A DNA stretch of 64,000 nt from Rhodobacteraceae bacterium F11138 (GCA_016521575.1 JAEKDP010000001.1:248001-312000), one strand, 5' to 3'; numbered from the stretch's first letter, positions 18,367 to 27,498 are shown. Made by a program: numbers and translations. The notes: generated from the letters alone by a model not told the origin.

Positions 18367-19679
18367 GTGCGCTGGAGATCGGGATCGCGTCCTTTCCCGC
18401 CCTGATGGTGCTGATTTTTCTGCGAGTTCCGATCGGGCTTTCGATGTTTCTGACCGGGTTGGTCGGTTTGATCATCGTGACCGACGGAACCAACATGGCG
18501 TTCTCGCGGCTCAAGAACGAAACCTACACCACCTTTTCCAGCTATTCCCTGACAATTGTGCCGATGTTCCTGCTGATGGGCCATTTTGCCACCCTTGGCG
18601 GGATGAGTTCCTCGCTGTTCAAGGCCGCCGAGGGGTTTCTGGGGCACCGCAAGGGCGGCGTGGCCATGGCTGCCATTGGGGCCTGCGCCGGTTTTGGTGC
18701 GATCTGCGGCAGTTCGTTGGCCACGGCGGCCACCATGGGACGGGTCGCCTTGCCCGAGCTGAAGCAATATGGCTATGCGGGGGGCTTTTCGACCGCGACG
18801 CTGGCCGCCGGTGGTACGCTGGGAATCCTGATCCCGCCTTCTGTTGTGTTGGTCATCTATGCCATCCTGACCGAACAGAATATCGCGAAACTGTTCCTGG
18901 CGGCTTTCGTTCCCGGTCTTCTGGCGGCGCTGGGATATGTCATAGCGATTTCCATCTATGTCAGGCTGAATCCCGACGCTGCGGGGGTCCGGCCCCCGGT
19001 CCCGATGTCACAAAGGTTCGCTGCGCTGTTTAAGGTCTGGCCGGTCCTCCTGGTGTTTCTGCTGGTCGTCGGCGGCATTTATATTGGATGGTTCACCCCG
19101 ACCGAAGGCGCGGCCGTCGGTGCAGCCGGAACCGGGATCATCGCGCTGCTGAACGGTGGTCTGACCTGGTCCACCCTGATGGAAAGCTTCCATGTCACGG
19201 CGCGTTCCACCGCAATGATCTTTTTCATCGTTCTGGGGGCCGGGTTCTACAACGGTTTCCTGGCTTTGACGCAGGTGCCGCAGGAATTGTCGAACTATGT
19301 GGTCAGCCAGGGCTTCAGCCCCTGGACCGTTCTGACGCTGATTCTGGTGTTCTATTTGCTGTTTGGATGTCTGATGGACAGTCTCAGCATGATCCTGCTG
19401 ACAATCCCGATCTTTTTTCCGGTGATCAGCGTACTGGATTTCGGTCTCAGCCCCGAGCACCTGGCGATCTGGTTCGGGATTCTCGTGCTGATTGTGGTCG
19501 AAGTCGGATTGATTACGCCACCTGTCGGGATGAATCTGTTCATTATCAACGCGATGGACCGCCAGACGTCGATGCTGGAAACCTACAAGGCCGTCATGTT
19601 CTTTGTCGGCTCTGACCTGATAAGAGTGGTTATTCTGGTGCTGTTCCCGGCGATCACCCTGTTTTTGTTGCCGGGTTAG
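18363..19679 (+). CDS. dctM: TRAP transporter large permease (DctM family)
   Basis: 438 residues from the ATG overlapping the dctQ stop; the open frame extends upstream only through dctQ. It has about a dozen hydrophobic segments and the DctM landmarks CGSSLATAATMGRVALPE, GGTLGILIPPSVVLVIYAI and VEVGLITPPVGMNLFIINAM. It is the ion-coupled transport subunit. Its stop overlaps the convergent glycosylase gene by four bases. Confidence 0.93.
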   Translation: MSALEIGIASFPALMVLIFLRVPIGLSMFLTGLVGLIIVTDGTNMAFSRLKNETYTTFSSYSLTIVPMFLLMGHFATLGGMSSSLFKAAEGFLGHRKGGVAMAAIGACAGFGAICGSSLATAATMGRVALPELKQYGYAGGFSTATLAAGGTLGILIPPSVVLVIYAILTEQNIAKLFLAAFVPGLLAALGYVIAISIYVRLNPDAAGVRPPVPMSQRFAALFKVWPVLLVFLLVVGGIYIGWFTPTEGAAVGAAGTGIIALLNGGLTWSTLMESFHVTARSTAMIFFIVLGAGFYNGFLALTQVPQELSNYVVSQGFSPWTVLTLILVFYLLFGCLMDSLSMILLTIPIFFPVISVLDFGLSPEHLAIWFGILVLIVVEVGLITPPVGMNLFIINAMDRQTSMLETYKAVMFFVGSDLIRVVILVLFPAITLFLLPG

Positions 19680-20902
19680 GCCGTACTCGGGCTTGTGTCC
19701 CGCAGCCATCCGTCGCGAAAATCCACCTGTGTCAGCCCGGCAAAGCGGGCGACACGATCCAATTCCGACTCAAGCCGACGCACGCGGCCCTGCGACCAGC
19801 GGACCCCCTGTTCCGGCCAGACCGCTGAAACCAACAGCCGGTTTTCGCCGCGTTGTGCCTTCATGTCGATGCGCCCGATCAAACGGTCCCCTTCCAGCAG
19901 CGGAAACACATAGTACCCATAGGTACGTTTCGCCGCGGGCACGAAAACCTCGATACGGTAATGGAACCCGAACAGACGTTGCGCCCGGGCGCGATCACGC
20001 AAGGCCGGATCAAACGGGCTGAGCACCCGGATCCGCCCGGGCGGCGGACCCTGCTTTTCCGCCTGGGCAAACACATCCGGACGCGCGAAACAGCGGCGAA
20101 GCTGCCCATCGAAACAAACAACGTCTATGGGCACGATCCGTCCAGCCGCCTGTTGCGACATGCACCAGTCGCGGGTCTCGCGCGCGGTGGCTGTTGCCCA
20201 GAATGCGGCCAGCTCACCCGATGTGGCAAAGCCCAGCCGGTCCAATGCCGCATTGCAACACCAATCTATGGTCGCCGCAGGATCCGGGTGAACGTTGCGG
20301 GCTTGCAGGCCGGTTTCTATCACCCGTTCGGTCAGATCGTAGCGTTTCTGAAAACCGTCCCGCCCGATCACGGTCAGCGCCCCGCTGCGCCAAAGATACT
20401 CCAGCGCGGTCTTGGACGGATGCCAGTCCCACCATCCGCCGCTGCCCTTTTTTTCGTCGGTGCCCACCTCAGAGGAAGACACCGGGCCGTGATCCCGCAC
20501 ATGGGCCAAAACCGCATCGAAACGGGCTTCGAAACCGTCGCGTCGCCAATTGCGCCACCGCGCTTTCAGGGTTTCCGCATCGCGTCTGAATCTGAGATGC
20601 CAGTGACGGTAGAACGCCATCGGGATCATCGCCGCGTCATGTGTCCAATGCTCGAACAGGGCACGGTCGGTTTCATAGAGCCGTTTCAGATTTCTGCCGC
20701 GATACGCCGGTCGACGGGAATAAAGGATCATGTCGTGGGCGCGGGCGACCGTGTTGATACTGTCCAGCTGCACGAACCCCAGCCGCCGGATCAAATCCAG
20801 CAGATCCGCGCCCCGCGCGTTGCCCGACGGTGGTTCAACCAACGCATGGCGGTCCATGAACAGCCGTCGGGCGTGCCGATTGCCAAGCTGCGGGACCGTC
20901 AC
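19676..20902 (-). CDS. YcaQ-like winged-helix DNA glycosylase (HTH_42 family)
   Basis: 408 residues, the usual length. The N-terminal part holds LGFVQLDSINTVARAHD; the Q-hydrophobic-D triad (QLD) marks the YcaQ-like subgroup that unhooks interstrand crosslinks and alkylated bases, in contrast to the Q-x-Q AlkZ-like subgroup linked to antibiotic self-resistance. It starts six bases after the LacI-type gene on the same strand, though a functional link with it is not obvious. Subgroup assignment is from the motif only. Confidence 0.82.
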   Translation of the reverse strand: MTVPQLGNRHARRLFMDRHALVEPPSGNARGADLLDLIRRLGFVQLDSINTVARAHDMILYSRRPAYRGRNLKRLYETDRALFEHWTHDAAMIPMAFYRHWHLRFRRDAETLKARWRNWRRDGFEARFDAVLAHVRDHGPVSSSEVGTDEKKGSGGWWDWHPSKTALEYLWRSGALTVIGRDGFQKRYDLTERVIETGLQARNVHPDPAATIDWCCNAALDRLGFATSGELAAFWATATARETRDWCMSQQAAGRIVPIDVVCFDGQLRRCFARPDVFAQAEKQGPPPGRIRVLSPFDPALRDRARAQRLFGFHYRIEVFVPAAKRTYGYYVFPLLEGDRLIGRIDMKAQRGENRLLVSAVWPEQGVRWSQGRVRRLESELDRVARFAGLTQVDFRDGWLRDTSPSTA

Positions 20903-20908
20903 CGGGGG

Positions 20909-21934
20909 TCAGCGCCGCTTCAGCGTATCGCCAAATGCGATGGTGGGGGTCAAGGTGATCGCGGTTTCGGTCTCTTTCGGCGGTTCGGACAATCTGGCAT
21001 GGATGATTTCCGCCGCCTTGCGCCCGATTTCCTGCCGGCAGGCATCCATCGTGGCCAGCTTGCGTGGCAAACCCTGCAACAATTCGACACCGTTGAACCC
21101 GGCCAGACCGATCTGCCCGGGAACATCGATGCCCTGATCCAGCAGGTACAACAAGCCCCCAGCGCCGATCATATCATTGGAATAATACAGAAAATCCAGA
21201 TCCGGGGATCGTTCCAACATGGTCTGCGTCATCTCGCGGCCCTTGGCCAACGCCGATCCGCCGGAATAGAATGCACGATCCTCGATTTCGACGCCGTTCT
21301 TGGCCAGAATTTCCGTAAAGCCTTCGAACCGTTTGCGGGCGCGGTGATCCAGAGGCATCTTCGTGCCCATGAATCCGATGTGGCGGTAGCCCGCTTTCAG
21401 GATCGCCTGTGCCATCTCGCGCCCTGCGCGCCGATGGGAAATTCCGACCATCGAATCGACAGCCCTGCCATCGGTGTCCATGATTTCGACCACCGGAATT
21501 CCGGCCGCCTGCAGCATGGCGCGGCTGGCGTCCGAATGTTCGAGCCCGGCAATGATAACCCCCGAGGGCCGCCAGGACAGCATTTCGAACAGGACCTTTT
21601 CTTCCTTCTCCGGCATGTAATCCGTTACGGCGACAATCGGCTGCAATTCGGTGTCTTCGAACACCTGGTTGATACCTGTCAGAACCTCGGGGAACACCAT
21701 ATTGGACAGGGACGGAATGATCACCGCAATCAGGTTCACCCGGCTGCTGGCCAGGGCTCCGGCGATCTTGTTGGGTACATATCCAAGTTCCTTGGCCGCG
21801 GCCAACACCCGGGCGCGTGTGGTATCGGACACATCCCCCCGATTGCGCAGAACGCGGCTGACGGTCATTTCCGAAACCCCCGACGCTTCGGATACATCGC
21901 GCAGGGTCAACGGGCGTTTTTGTTCAAGCGTCAC
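20909..21934 (-). CDS. LacI/GntR-type transcriptional regulator
   Basis: 341 residues. The N-terminal LacI helix-turn-helix is typical: LRDVSEASGVSEMTVSRVLR, with the hinge helix region NKIAGALASSR (about 55-67). The C-terminal periplasmic-binding-like domain starts NLIAVIIPSLSNMVFPEVL. It follows bhcD by 126 bases on the same strand. It may regulate a sugar-acid gene elsewhere; no clear target is adjacent. Confidence 0.88.
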   Translation of the reverse strand: MTLEQKRPLTLRDVSEASGVSEMTVSRVLRNRGDVSDTTRARVLAAAKELGYVPNKIAGALASSRVNLIAVIIPSLSNMVFPEVLTGINQVFEDTELQPIVAVTDYMPEKEEKVLFEMLSWRPSGVIIAGLEHSDASRAMLQAAGIPVVEIMDTDGRAVDSMVGISHRRAGREMAQAILKAGYRHIGFMGTKMPLDHRARKRFEGFTEILAKNGVEIEDRAFYSGGSALAKGREMTQTMLERSPDLDFLYYSNDMIGAGGLLYLLDQGIDVPGQIGLAGFNGVELLQGLPRKLATMDACRQEIGRKAAEIIHARLSEPPKETETAITLTPTIAFGDTLKRR

Positions 21935-22060
21935 AGGCCGGACTTTCCATGTTGTGTCGGCATGATGTTATCGCGAACAAAGCTGCGGGATCAACCACGC
22001 GGCAAAGCCCATGACAACCCGGCCGATGCAGCGGCGCACGCGCCTGTCTGTTGCGCCGGT

Positions 22061-23029
22061 TCAGAAATCCACTTCCTGTGCGACCCCGCGCGCCACCGCC
22101 AGATCGACCACGCTGGCCGCGACCGCCAGATCCTGCAGGCCAACGCCGGTTCCGTCAAACAGGGTGATCTCTTCGGCCGAAGTCCGGCCCGGATGGGTCT
22201 TGTTGATCACTTCGCCGATCTGCGTGATATCATGTTCCGTGATCAATTCCTTGGCGACGGCATGTTGCGCCTCTCCGATGCTGATCGATTGGGCGACTTC
22301 GTCGGTGAACACGGTGGCCCGCGCCAAGAGCGCGGCGTCGACCTCTTGCTTGCCCTTGGTGTCGGTGCCCATACAGGCGATGTGAGCACCGGGGCTGACC
22401 TGATCCGCCTGCAGTATCGGCGCAAAAGACGACGTTATCGAGATCAGAACATCTGCCTCGCGCAAACCATCCAGTTCGACCGCTTCGAACGGCAGGCCCG
22501 CCTCATCCGCGACTTTCTGCAGGTTCGGCAACATCTCGGGATGCAGGTTCCAGCCGATGATCTTGGCAAAGTCCCGTTGCGCCAACGCCGCGCGCAACTG
22601 AAACGCCGCCTGATGCCCCGCACCGATCATTCCGATCACCTTGGCATCCGGACGCGCCAAGTGTCTGATCGACACCGAAGAAGCCGCCGCCGTACGCAGG
22701 GCAGTCAGCAGATTGCCCCCGACCATGGCCCGGACGCGCCCGGTATCCGGGTCAAACAGGAACACGGTGGACTGATGATTGATGATCCCGTGCTTGTCCA
22801 GGTTGTTGGGCCAATAGCCACCCGCCTTCAGGCCCAGGCTGTGCCCCGTCCGGTCAAACCCGCCTTTGAACCCGTACAGCGCATCTTCATGGCCGATCGC
22901 CTCGCGGATTACCGGGAAATTATAGGCATCCCCGGTCGCCATCGCGGCAAACACTTTTTCGACAGCGTCAAACGCCGCCTCTCGGGTCATCAGATCGGCA
23001 ATCGCCGCTTCGGGAACGATCAGCATCAT
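22061..23029 (-). CDS. bhcD: Iminosuccinate reductase of the beta-hydroxyaspartate cycle
   Basis: 322 residues of the ornithine cyclodeaminase/mu-crystallin family. The NAD(P)-binding Rossmann motif is VIGMIGAGHQAAFQL (about 130-145), and the substrate segment YGFKGGFDRTGHSLGLKAGG is conserved. In the BHA cycle BhcD reduces iminosuccinate to aspartate, regenerating the amino donor used by BhcA. The role is set by its place as the fourth gene after bhcABC. A 119-base spacer with two hairpins separates it from bhcC, unlike the tight bhcA-bhcB join. Confidence 0.92.
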   Translation of the reverse strand: MMLIVPEAAIADLMTREAAFDAVEKVFAAMATGDAYNFPVIREAIGHEDALYGFKGGFDRTGHSLGLKAGGYWPNNLDKHGIINHQSTVFLFDPDTGRVRAMVGGNLLTALRTAAASSVSIRHLARPDAKVIGMIGAGHQAAFQLRAALAQRDFAKIIGWNLHPEMLPNLQKVADEAGLPFEAVELDGLREADVLISITSSFAPILQADQVSPGAHIACMGTDTKGKQEVDAALLARATVFTDEVAQSISIGEAQHAVAKELITEHDITQIGEVINKTHPGRTSAEEITLFDGTGVGLQDLAVAASVVDLAVARGVAQEVDF

Positions 23030-23095
23030 ATGTCTCCTGAAAAAGCAGTCAGTCGCCTGACAGGTCTTTTTCTTGCAATAGTGTATTCAGGGGGT

Positions 23096-23116
23096 CCGGG
23101 GGCAGAATGCCCCCGG
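23096..23116 (-). repeat. Perfect GC hairpin in the bhcC-bhcD spacer
   Basis: CCGGGGGCA and TGCCCCCGG form a perfect 9-bp stem with a 3-base loop. It is the second hairpin met by the bhc transcript before bhcD. Similar CCCCCGG hairpins occur between genes in roseobacter genomes as I recall, so it may belong to a dispersed repeat. Confidence 0.65.
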
Positions 23117-23120
23117 TTGG

Positions 23121-23142
23121 TCGGATCGCGTCAGCGATCCGA
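23121..23142 (-). repeat. Perfect hairpin just after bhcC
   Basis: TCGGATCGC and GCGATCCGA form a perfect 9-bp stem with loop GTCA, six bases beyond the bhcC stop. Together with the neighbouring hairpin it could protect the bhcABC message or partly terminate it before bhcD. Confidence 0.65.
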
Positions 23143-23148
23143 TCCTGC

Positions 23149-24312
23149 TCAAAAGGCTTTGCCGCGTGCACTGACAGGCCACAGGGTTTCGACCTTGCCG
23201 TTGCGCACGCCGACATACCAGTCGTGCACATTGCAGGTGGGGTCGCAATGGCCAGGCACCAGCCGCAGCTTGTCGTTCACTTTCAAGACGCCGCCGGCAT
23301 CGGCCACCACGCCATGTTCGTCCGAGCACTTCAGATATTCCACGTCGTCGCGTCCAAACACGGTCGGCAATCCGCTGTCCACCGATTGCGCCTTCAACCC
23401 GGCATCCACGATCGCCTTGTCGGATTTGGCATGGCTCATCACCGTGGTCAGAATGAACAGCGCATTCTCCCATTCGCCACGGTCGATCCGGTTGCCGTCC
23501 TCGTCCAGAATCCGGCCATAATCCGCATCCATGAACGCATAGGACCCGCACTGCAGTTCGTTGTAGACCCCCGAGTTGCTTTCGAAATAATAGGATCCGG
23601 TGCCGCCACCGCCGACAATGTCACATTCCAGACCCACGGCCTTCAGCCCCTGCACCGCGTCCGTCACCTGCGAAATGGCCGCGTCCAGCTTGGTCTTGCG
23701 GTCCGCATAGCTGTCCATGTGCTGCATCGCGCCCTGATAGGCCTGGATTCCGGCAAATTTCAGCCCGTCGGCCGCATCGATCAATTTGGCGATATTGACC
23801 ACATCCTGCGTGGTCGTCACGCCACAGCGGCCCGCACCGCAGTCGATTTCCACCAGGGCCTCGATTTCGGTTCCATGCCGGACCGCCGCCGCCGACAGGT
23901 CGGCCACGTTGTCCGGATCGTCGACACAGACCAGAACCCGTGCGCCCAGCTTGGGCATGCGGGCCAGACGGTCGATCTTGGCCGGGTCGGTGACCTGGTT
24001 GCTGACCATCACGTCCTTGATGCCGCCCCGGGCGAAAACCTCGGCTTCCGATACTTTCTGACAGCAGACACCGCAGGCCCCGCCCAGTTGTTCCTGCAGC
24101 CTGGCCACATCCACGGACTTGTGCATCTTGCCATGCACCCGGTGCCGCATCCCGTGGGCCTTGGCGTAGTCCCCCATCTTCTTGATATTGCGCTCCAGGG
24201 CATCCAGATCCAGGATCAGACAGGGGGTCTGAATATCCGCCTCGTCCATCCCCGGCAGCGCGGGCACATCAAAGCCGACTTCAAGGTCATCGAAATTTGT
24301 CGGTGCGTTCAT
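23149..24312 (-). CDS. bhcC: Beta-hydroxyaspartate aldolase
   Basis: 387 residues of the D-threonine aldolase/alanine-racemase-like PLP family. The N-terminal barrel has CLILDLDALERNIKKM and the PLP-Lys region VHGKMHKSVDV (about 45-65); the metal-site residues are near the C-terminus in GHCDPTCNVHDWY. BhcC condenses glycine with glyoxylate to give (2R,3S)-beta-hydroxyaspartate. GGGAG precedes the ATG, 16 bases after bhcB. Alone it would be called a D-threonine aldolase; the neighbours decide. Confidence 0.92.
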   Translation of the reverse strand: MNAPTNFDDLEVGFDVPALPGMDEADIQTPCLILDLDALERNIKKMGDYAKAHGMRHRVHGKMHKSVDVARLQEQLGGACGVCCQKVSEAEVFARGGIKDVMVSNQVTDPAKIDRLARMPKLGARVLVCVDDPDNVADLSAAAVRHGTEIEALVEIDCGAGRCGVTTTQDVVNIAKLIDAADGLKFAGIQAYQGAMQHMDSYADRKTKLDAAISQVTDAVQGLKAVGLECDIVGGGGTGSYYFESNSGVYNELQCGSYAFMDADYGRILDEDGNRIDRGEWENALFILTTVMSHAKSDKAIVDAGLKAQSVDSGLPTVFGRDDVEYLKCSDEHGVVADAGGVLKVNDKLRLVPGHCDPTCNVHDWYVGVRNGKVETLWPVSARGKAF

Positions 24313-24328
24313 TTTGGTTTCTCCCAGA

Positions 24329-25300
24329 TCAGATGTTCATCCACGGCAGTTTGTCCAGATCGACATTCCCGCCGGTTACGATCACGCCCACGCGTTTGCC
24401 CGCGAAGACGTCCCGGTTCTTGAGTATGGTCGCCAGCGGCACGGCGCTGGACGGCTCCATCACGATTTTCATACGCGCCCAGATCATCCGCATGGCATCG
24501 ATGATTTCCTGCTCACCCGCCGTCAGGATGTCGGTCACGTGATTGGACACGAAATGCCATGTCAGATCCTTCAGCGGCACCTTCAGCCCGTCGGCCACGG
24601 TAACCGGCGCGTCATCGGCGATGATGTGCCCCGCCCGGAAACTGCGCGCGGCGTCGTCGGCCTGTTCCGGTTCGGCGGCGTAAATCTTTACCTCCGGCGC
24701 CAGGTTGGACAGGCTCAGACAGGTGCCCGAGATCATGCCGCCGCCGCCAATCGGTGCGATCACCGCATCCAGATCCTGCACCTGTTCCAGCAACTCGCGC
24801 GAACACGTCCCCTGCCCCGCGATCACCCGCGGATCATTATAGGGATGCACGAAATCCGCGCCGGTCTGCTGCTGCACTTCGGCAAACACTGCCTCGCGAC
24901 TGCTGGTCGAGGGCTCGCATTCCGTGATCTTGCCACCGTAACCAATCACCGCGTCCTTCTTGGCCTGCGGGGCGGTGCGCGGCATCACCACATGGCACGG
25001 GATTCCCCGTCGCCCGGCGGCATAGGACAACGACAGCGCATGGTTGCCCGACGAATGAGTCGCAACACCGCGTTTGGCCTGTTCATCAGTCAGACCAAAC
25101 ACCGCGTTGCTTGCGCCACGCACCTTGAACGCCGCCGCCTTTTGAAAGTTCTCACATTTGAAGAACAGTTGCGCACCGGTCAGTTCGTTCAGAAAACTGG
25201 ATGTCAGAACCGGAGTCCGATGCACATGCGGTTTGATCCGCTCATGCGCGACCAGCATGTCTTCGAAGGTCGGAACATACATTTCGCTTGCATCCTTCAT
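24329..25300 (-). CDS. bhcB: Beta-hydroxyaspartate dehydratase
   Basis: 323 residues from the ATG overlapping the bhcA stop (TGATG); a GTG one codon upstream is also possible. It is a fold-type II PLP enzyme of the threonine dehydratase family, with PLP-Lys in FQKAAAFKVRGASNAVF, phosphate-binding SSGNHALSLSYAAG and a Gly-rich loop PIGGGGMISG. It eliminates water from beta-hydroxyaspartate to give iminosuccinate, the substrate of BhcD. Confidence 0.93.
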   Translation of the reverse strand: MKDASEMYVPTFEDMLVAHERIKPHVHRTPVLTSSFLNELTGAQLFFKCENFQKAAAFKVRGASNAVFGLTDEQAKRGVATHSSGNHALSLSYAAGRRGIPCHVVMPRTAPQAKKDAVIGYGGKITECEPSTSSREAVFAEVQQQTGADFVHPYNDPRVIAGQGTCSRELLEQVQDLDAVIAPIGGGGMISGTCLSLSNLAPEVKIYAAEPEQADDAARSFRAGHIIADDAPVTVADGLKVPLKDLTWHFVSNHVTDILTAGEQEIIDAMRMIWARMKIVMEPSSAVPLATILKNRDVFAGKRVGVIVTGGNVDLDKLPWMNI

Positions 25301-26490
25301 CACGCGGCCGCCTTGGCCGCTTTGTCCGATCCGTGGCGATAGAATTCCTGTGCGGCCGCCACGCCCGAGCCCAGCTTGATGTCCAGCCCCAGATCGACCA
25401 TCACCATTTCGGCAGTAGCCAGGCCCGACAGCATCATCGCATCGGTCAGACTGCCCAGATGCCCGATGCGGAACACCTTGCCCGCAACCTCGCCCAGACC
25501 GACCCCGAATGCCATGTCGTATTCGCTGGCCGCCCGGGTCACGATGTCGGTGGCGTTGAACCCTTCGGGCGTTCGCACCGCGGTCACCGTATCCGAATAG
25601 AGATCGGGCGATACCGCGCAGAGTTCCAGCCCCCAGGCATCCACCGCACGGCGTACACCTTCGGCGATGCGATGATGGCGGGCGAACACATTGTCCAGCC
25701 CCTCGTCCAGAAGCACGTCCAGCGATAGCTTCAGCCCGTTCATCAGCCCGACCGGCGGCGTATAGGGAAAGGCATTGGCATCATACCCTTTGCCCATGTC
25801 GCGTACATCGAAATAGGTGCGTGGCAGGGTGGCGGTTTCGACCGCATTCATAGCTTTTTCGCTGAAACCGACGATGGCCAGACCGGCGGGCAGCATGAAT
25901 CCCTTCTGGCTGCCGGTAACGGCGACATCCACGCCCCATTCATCCATCCGGAAGTCCATCGAAGCAATGGAGCTGACACCATCGACGAACAGCAACGCCG
26001 GATGACCGGCCGCGTCCAGGGCGCGGCGCACGGCCGCAATATCGGATCTCACCCCTGTGGCGGTTTCATTGTGCGTGGCCAGGACCACCTTGATGTCGTG
26101 GTTGGTGTCCGCTTTCAGGATCTCTTCGTAGCGGTCCGCCGGCAGCCCCTGCCCCCACGGGGTTTCAACGACCGTGACATTCAGCCCGTGGCGCTGGCAC
26201 ATATCGATCCAGCGGTGGCTGAACATCCCGTTGCGGGCTGCCAGAACACCATCGCCCGCCGACAGGGTATTGCTCAGCGCGGTTTCCCAACCACCGGTTC
26301 CCGACGACGGAAAGATGAAAATACTGGCGGAGTCCGATTTCAGAACCTTGCGCACGCCGCTCAGACAGGGGTTCAGGATATTCCCGAACACAGGCGAGCG
26401 ATGGTCGATCGTGCTCATATCGCACGCCCGGCGCAGAAATTCGGGCATGTTGGTCGGACCGGGAATGAAAACAGGATTTTGAAAGCTCAT
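25300..26490 (-). CDS. bhcA: Aspartate-glyoxylate aminotransferase
   Basis: 396 residues from the ATG at 26490, which has a perfect AGGAGG seven bases upstream; the frame opens 10 codons earlier without one. Class V aminotransferase with FIPGPTNMP at the N-terminus, HRSPVF, and the PLP-Lys in TGSQKGFMLPAG (about residue 195). BhcA transfers the amino group from aspartate to glyoxylate, giving glycine and oxaloacetate, and so both feeds and closes the cycle. First gene of the operon, divergent from bhcR. Confidence 0.94.
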   Translation of the reverse strand: MSFQNPVFIPGPTNMPEFLRRACDMSTIDHRSPVFGNILNPCLSGVRKVLKSDSASIFIFPSSGTGGWETALSNTLSAGDGVLAARNGMFSHRWIDMCQRHGLNVTVVETPWGQGLPADRYEEILKADTNHDIKVVLATHNETATGVRSDIAAVRRALDAAGHPALLFVDGVSSIASMDFRMDEWGVDVAVTGSQKGFMLPAGLAIVGFSEKAMNAVETATLPRTYFDVRDMGKGYDANAFPYTPPVGLMNGLKLSLDVLLDEGLDNVFARHHRIAEGVRRAVDAWGLELCAVSPDLYSDTVTAVRTPEGFNATDIVTRAASEYDMAFGVGLGEVAGKVFRIGHLGSLTDAMMLSGLATAEMVMVDLGLDIKLGSGVAAAQEFYRHGSDKAAKAAA

Positions 26491-26553
26491 GCGGTGTCCT
26501 CCTAAGGCGTTTGAATACACCTTACCCTAGCCCGCGTGAGTCTTAAACTTTTT

Positions 26554-26655
26554 TGAAATCCGTTTTCATTTACTGACGAATCACACTTTGTTGATATATT
26601 TCAATGTATTGCTTTTTTCACTAGGCAGAAACGATTTTCAACATTATGCAGAAAC
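26554..26655. promoter_or_regulatory. bhcA-bhcR intergenic operator region
   Basis: This AT-rich divergent spacer holds TGAAA-N5-TTTCA (26554-26568), a second weaker GAAA/TTTC inverted pair (26628-26638) and a direct repeat of GCAGAAAC at 26625-26632 and 26648-26655, 23 bases apart. The regulator BhcR is known to bind the bhc promoter region in Paracoccus; these are the best candidates for its sites and for the two promoters. The exact operator cannot be told by eye. Confidence 0.45.
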
Positions 26656-26679
26656 AGCCTATCCACCGGAGATTCGGCC

Positions 26680-27498
26680 ATGAAACCCACTGCCCGGCGC
26701 AAGGGCCGCCCCAAGGCCTTTGACAGCAAACCTGCCCAGACCACGATTCAGTCTCTGGACCGCGCGCTTGAAGTCCTGGACCGGCTGGCACAGGAAAACG
26801 GGATGACCCTGACCGGGTTGTCCGAAGAGCTGGATCAATCCCCCGCCACGATGTACCGGGTTCTGTCCACGTTGCAGGCGCGTGGATTTGTGGAAATCGA
26901 CCCGGCGACGCAGGCCTGGCATGTCGGCGCGATGGCGTTTCGGCTGGGCTCGGCTTTTTTGCGCCGCAGCAGCGTGGCGGAACGCAGCCGCCCCGTGATG
27001 CGTGACCTCATGGAAACCACCGGGGAAACCTCGAACCTGGGCATCGAACGCGACGGAGAGGTCATGTTCATCGGTCAGGTCGAAACGCCGGAAACCATCC
27101 GGGCCTTTTTTCCGCCGGGCACCCTGTCCCCGATGCATGCCTCCGGCATCGGCAAGGCCCTGCTCAGCCAACGCGATCCCGACACCTTGGCGCGGTTCCT
27201 GCGCGGGCGGTCGTTGGAACGTTTCACCGACAAGACGATCACCACGCTTGACGCATTGCAAACCGAGATGGAGACCATTCGCCAAACGGGCTATGCCTAT
27301 GACGATGAAGAGCGCACCATCGGAATGCGCTGTGTCGCAGCCCCGATCCTGAACCTTTATGGCGAAACCATCGCCGGAATCTCTGTATCCGGTCCGACGC
27401 ACCGCATGTCTTCGGAACGCATTCACGATATCGGACACCGGGTTCGGCAAGCGGCCCGTATCGTGTCCCGCGGCCTGGGCAATGCCGAAAGCGACTGA
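26680..27498 (+). CDS. bhcR: IclR-family regulator of the beta-hydroxyaspartate cycle
   Basis: 272 residues. A basic N-terminus is followed by the IclR winged helix (LTGLSEELDQSPATMYRVLS, about 45-70) and the effector-binding domain (PVMRDLMETTGETSNLGIER to the C-terminus). CGGAG precedes the ATG. It is divergent from bhcA, the arrangement described for BhcR, which responds to glyoxylate. The ligand is taken from the known family, not seen here. Confidence 0.92.
   Translation: MKPTARRKGRPKAFDSKPAQTTIQSLDRALEVLDRLAQENGMTLTGLSEELDQSPATMYRVLSTLQARGFVEIDPATQAWHVGAMAFRLGSAFLRRSSVAERSRPVMRDLMETTGETSNLGIERDGEVMFIGQVETPETIRAFFPPGTLSPMHASGIGKALLSQRDPDTLARFLRGRSLERFTDKTITTLDALQTEMETIRQTGYAYDDEERTIGMRCVAAPILNLYGETIAGISVSGPTHRMSSERIHDIGHRVRQAARIVSRGLGNAESD

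Noticed and set aside
19853-23521. A 1222-residue plus-strand open frame
   Set aside because: It crosses three well-supported minus-strand genes (glycosylase, LacI regulator, bhcD) and their spacers, with no domain of its own.
23149-24312. Naming this gene a D-threonine aldolase
   Set aside because: The fold fits, but the bhcABCD order and divergent IclR gene identify it as beta-hydroxyaspartate aldolase.
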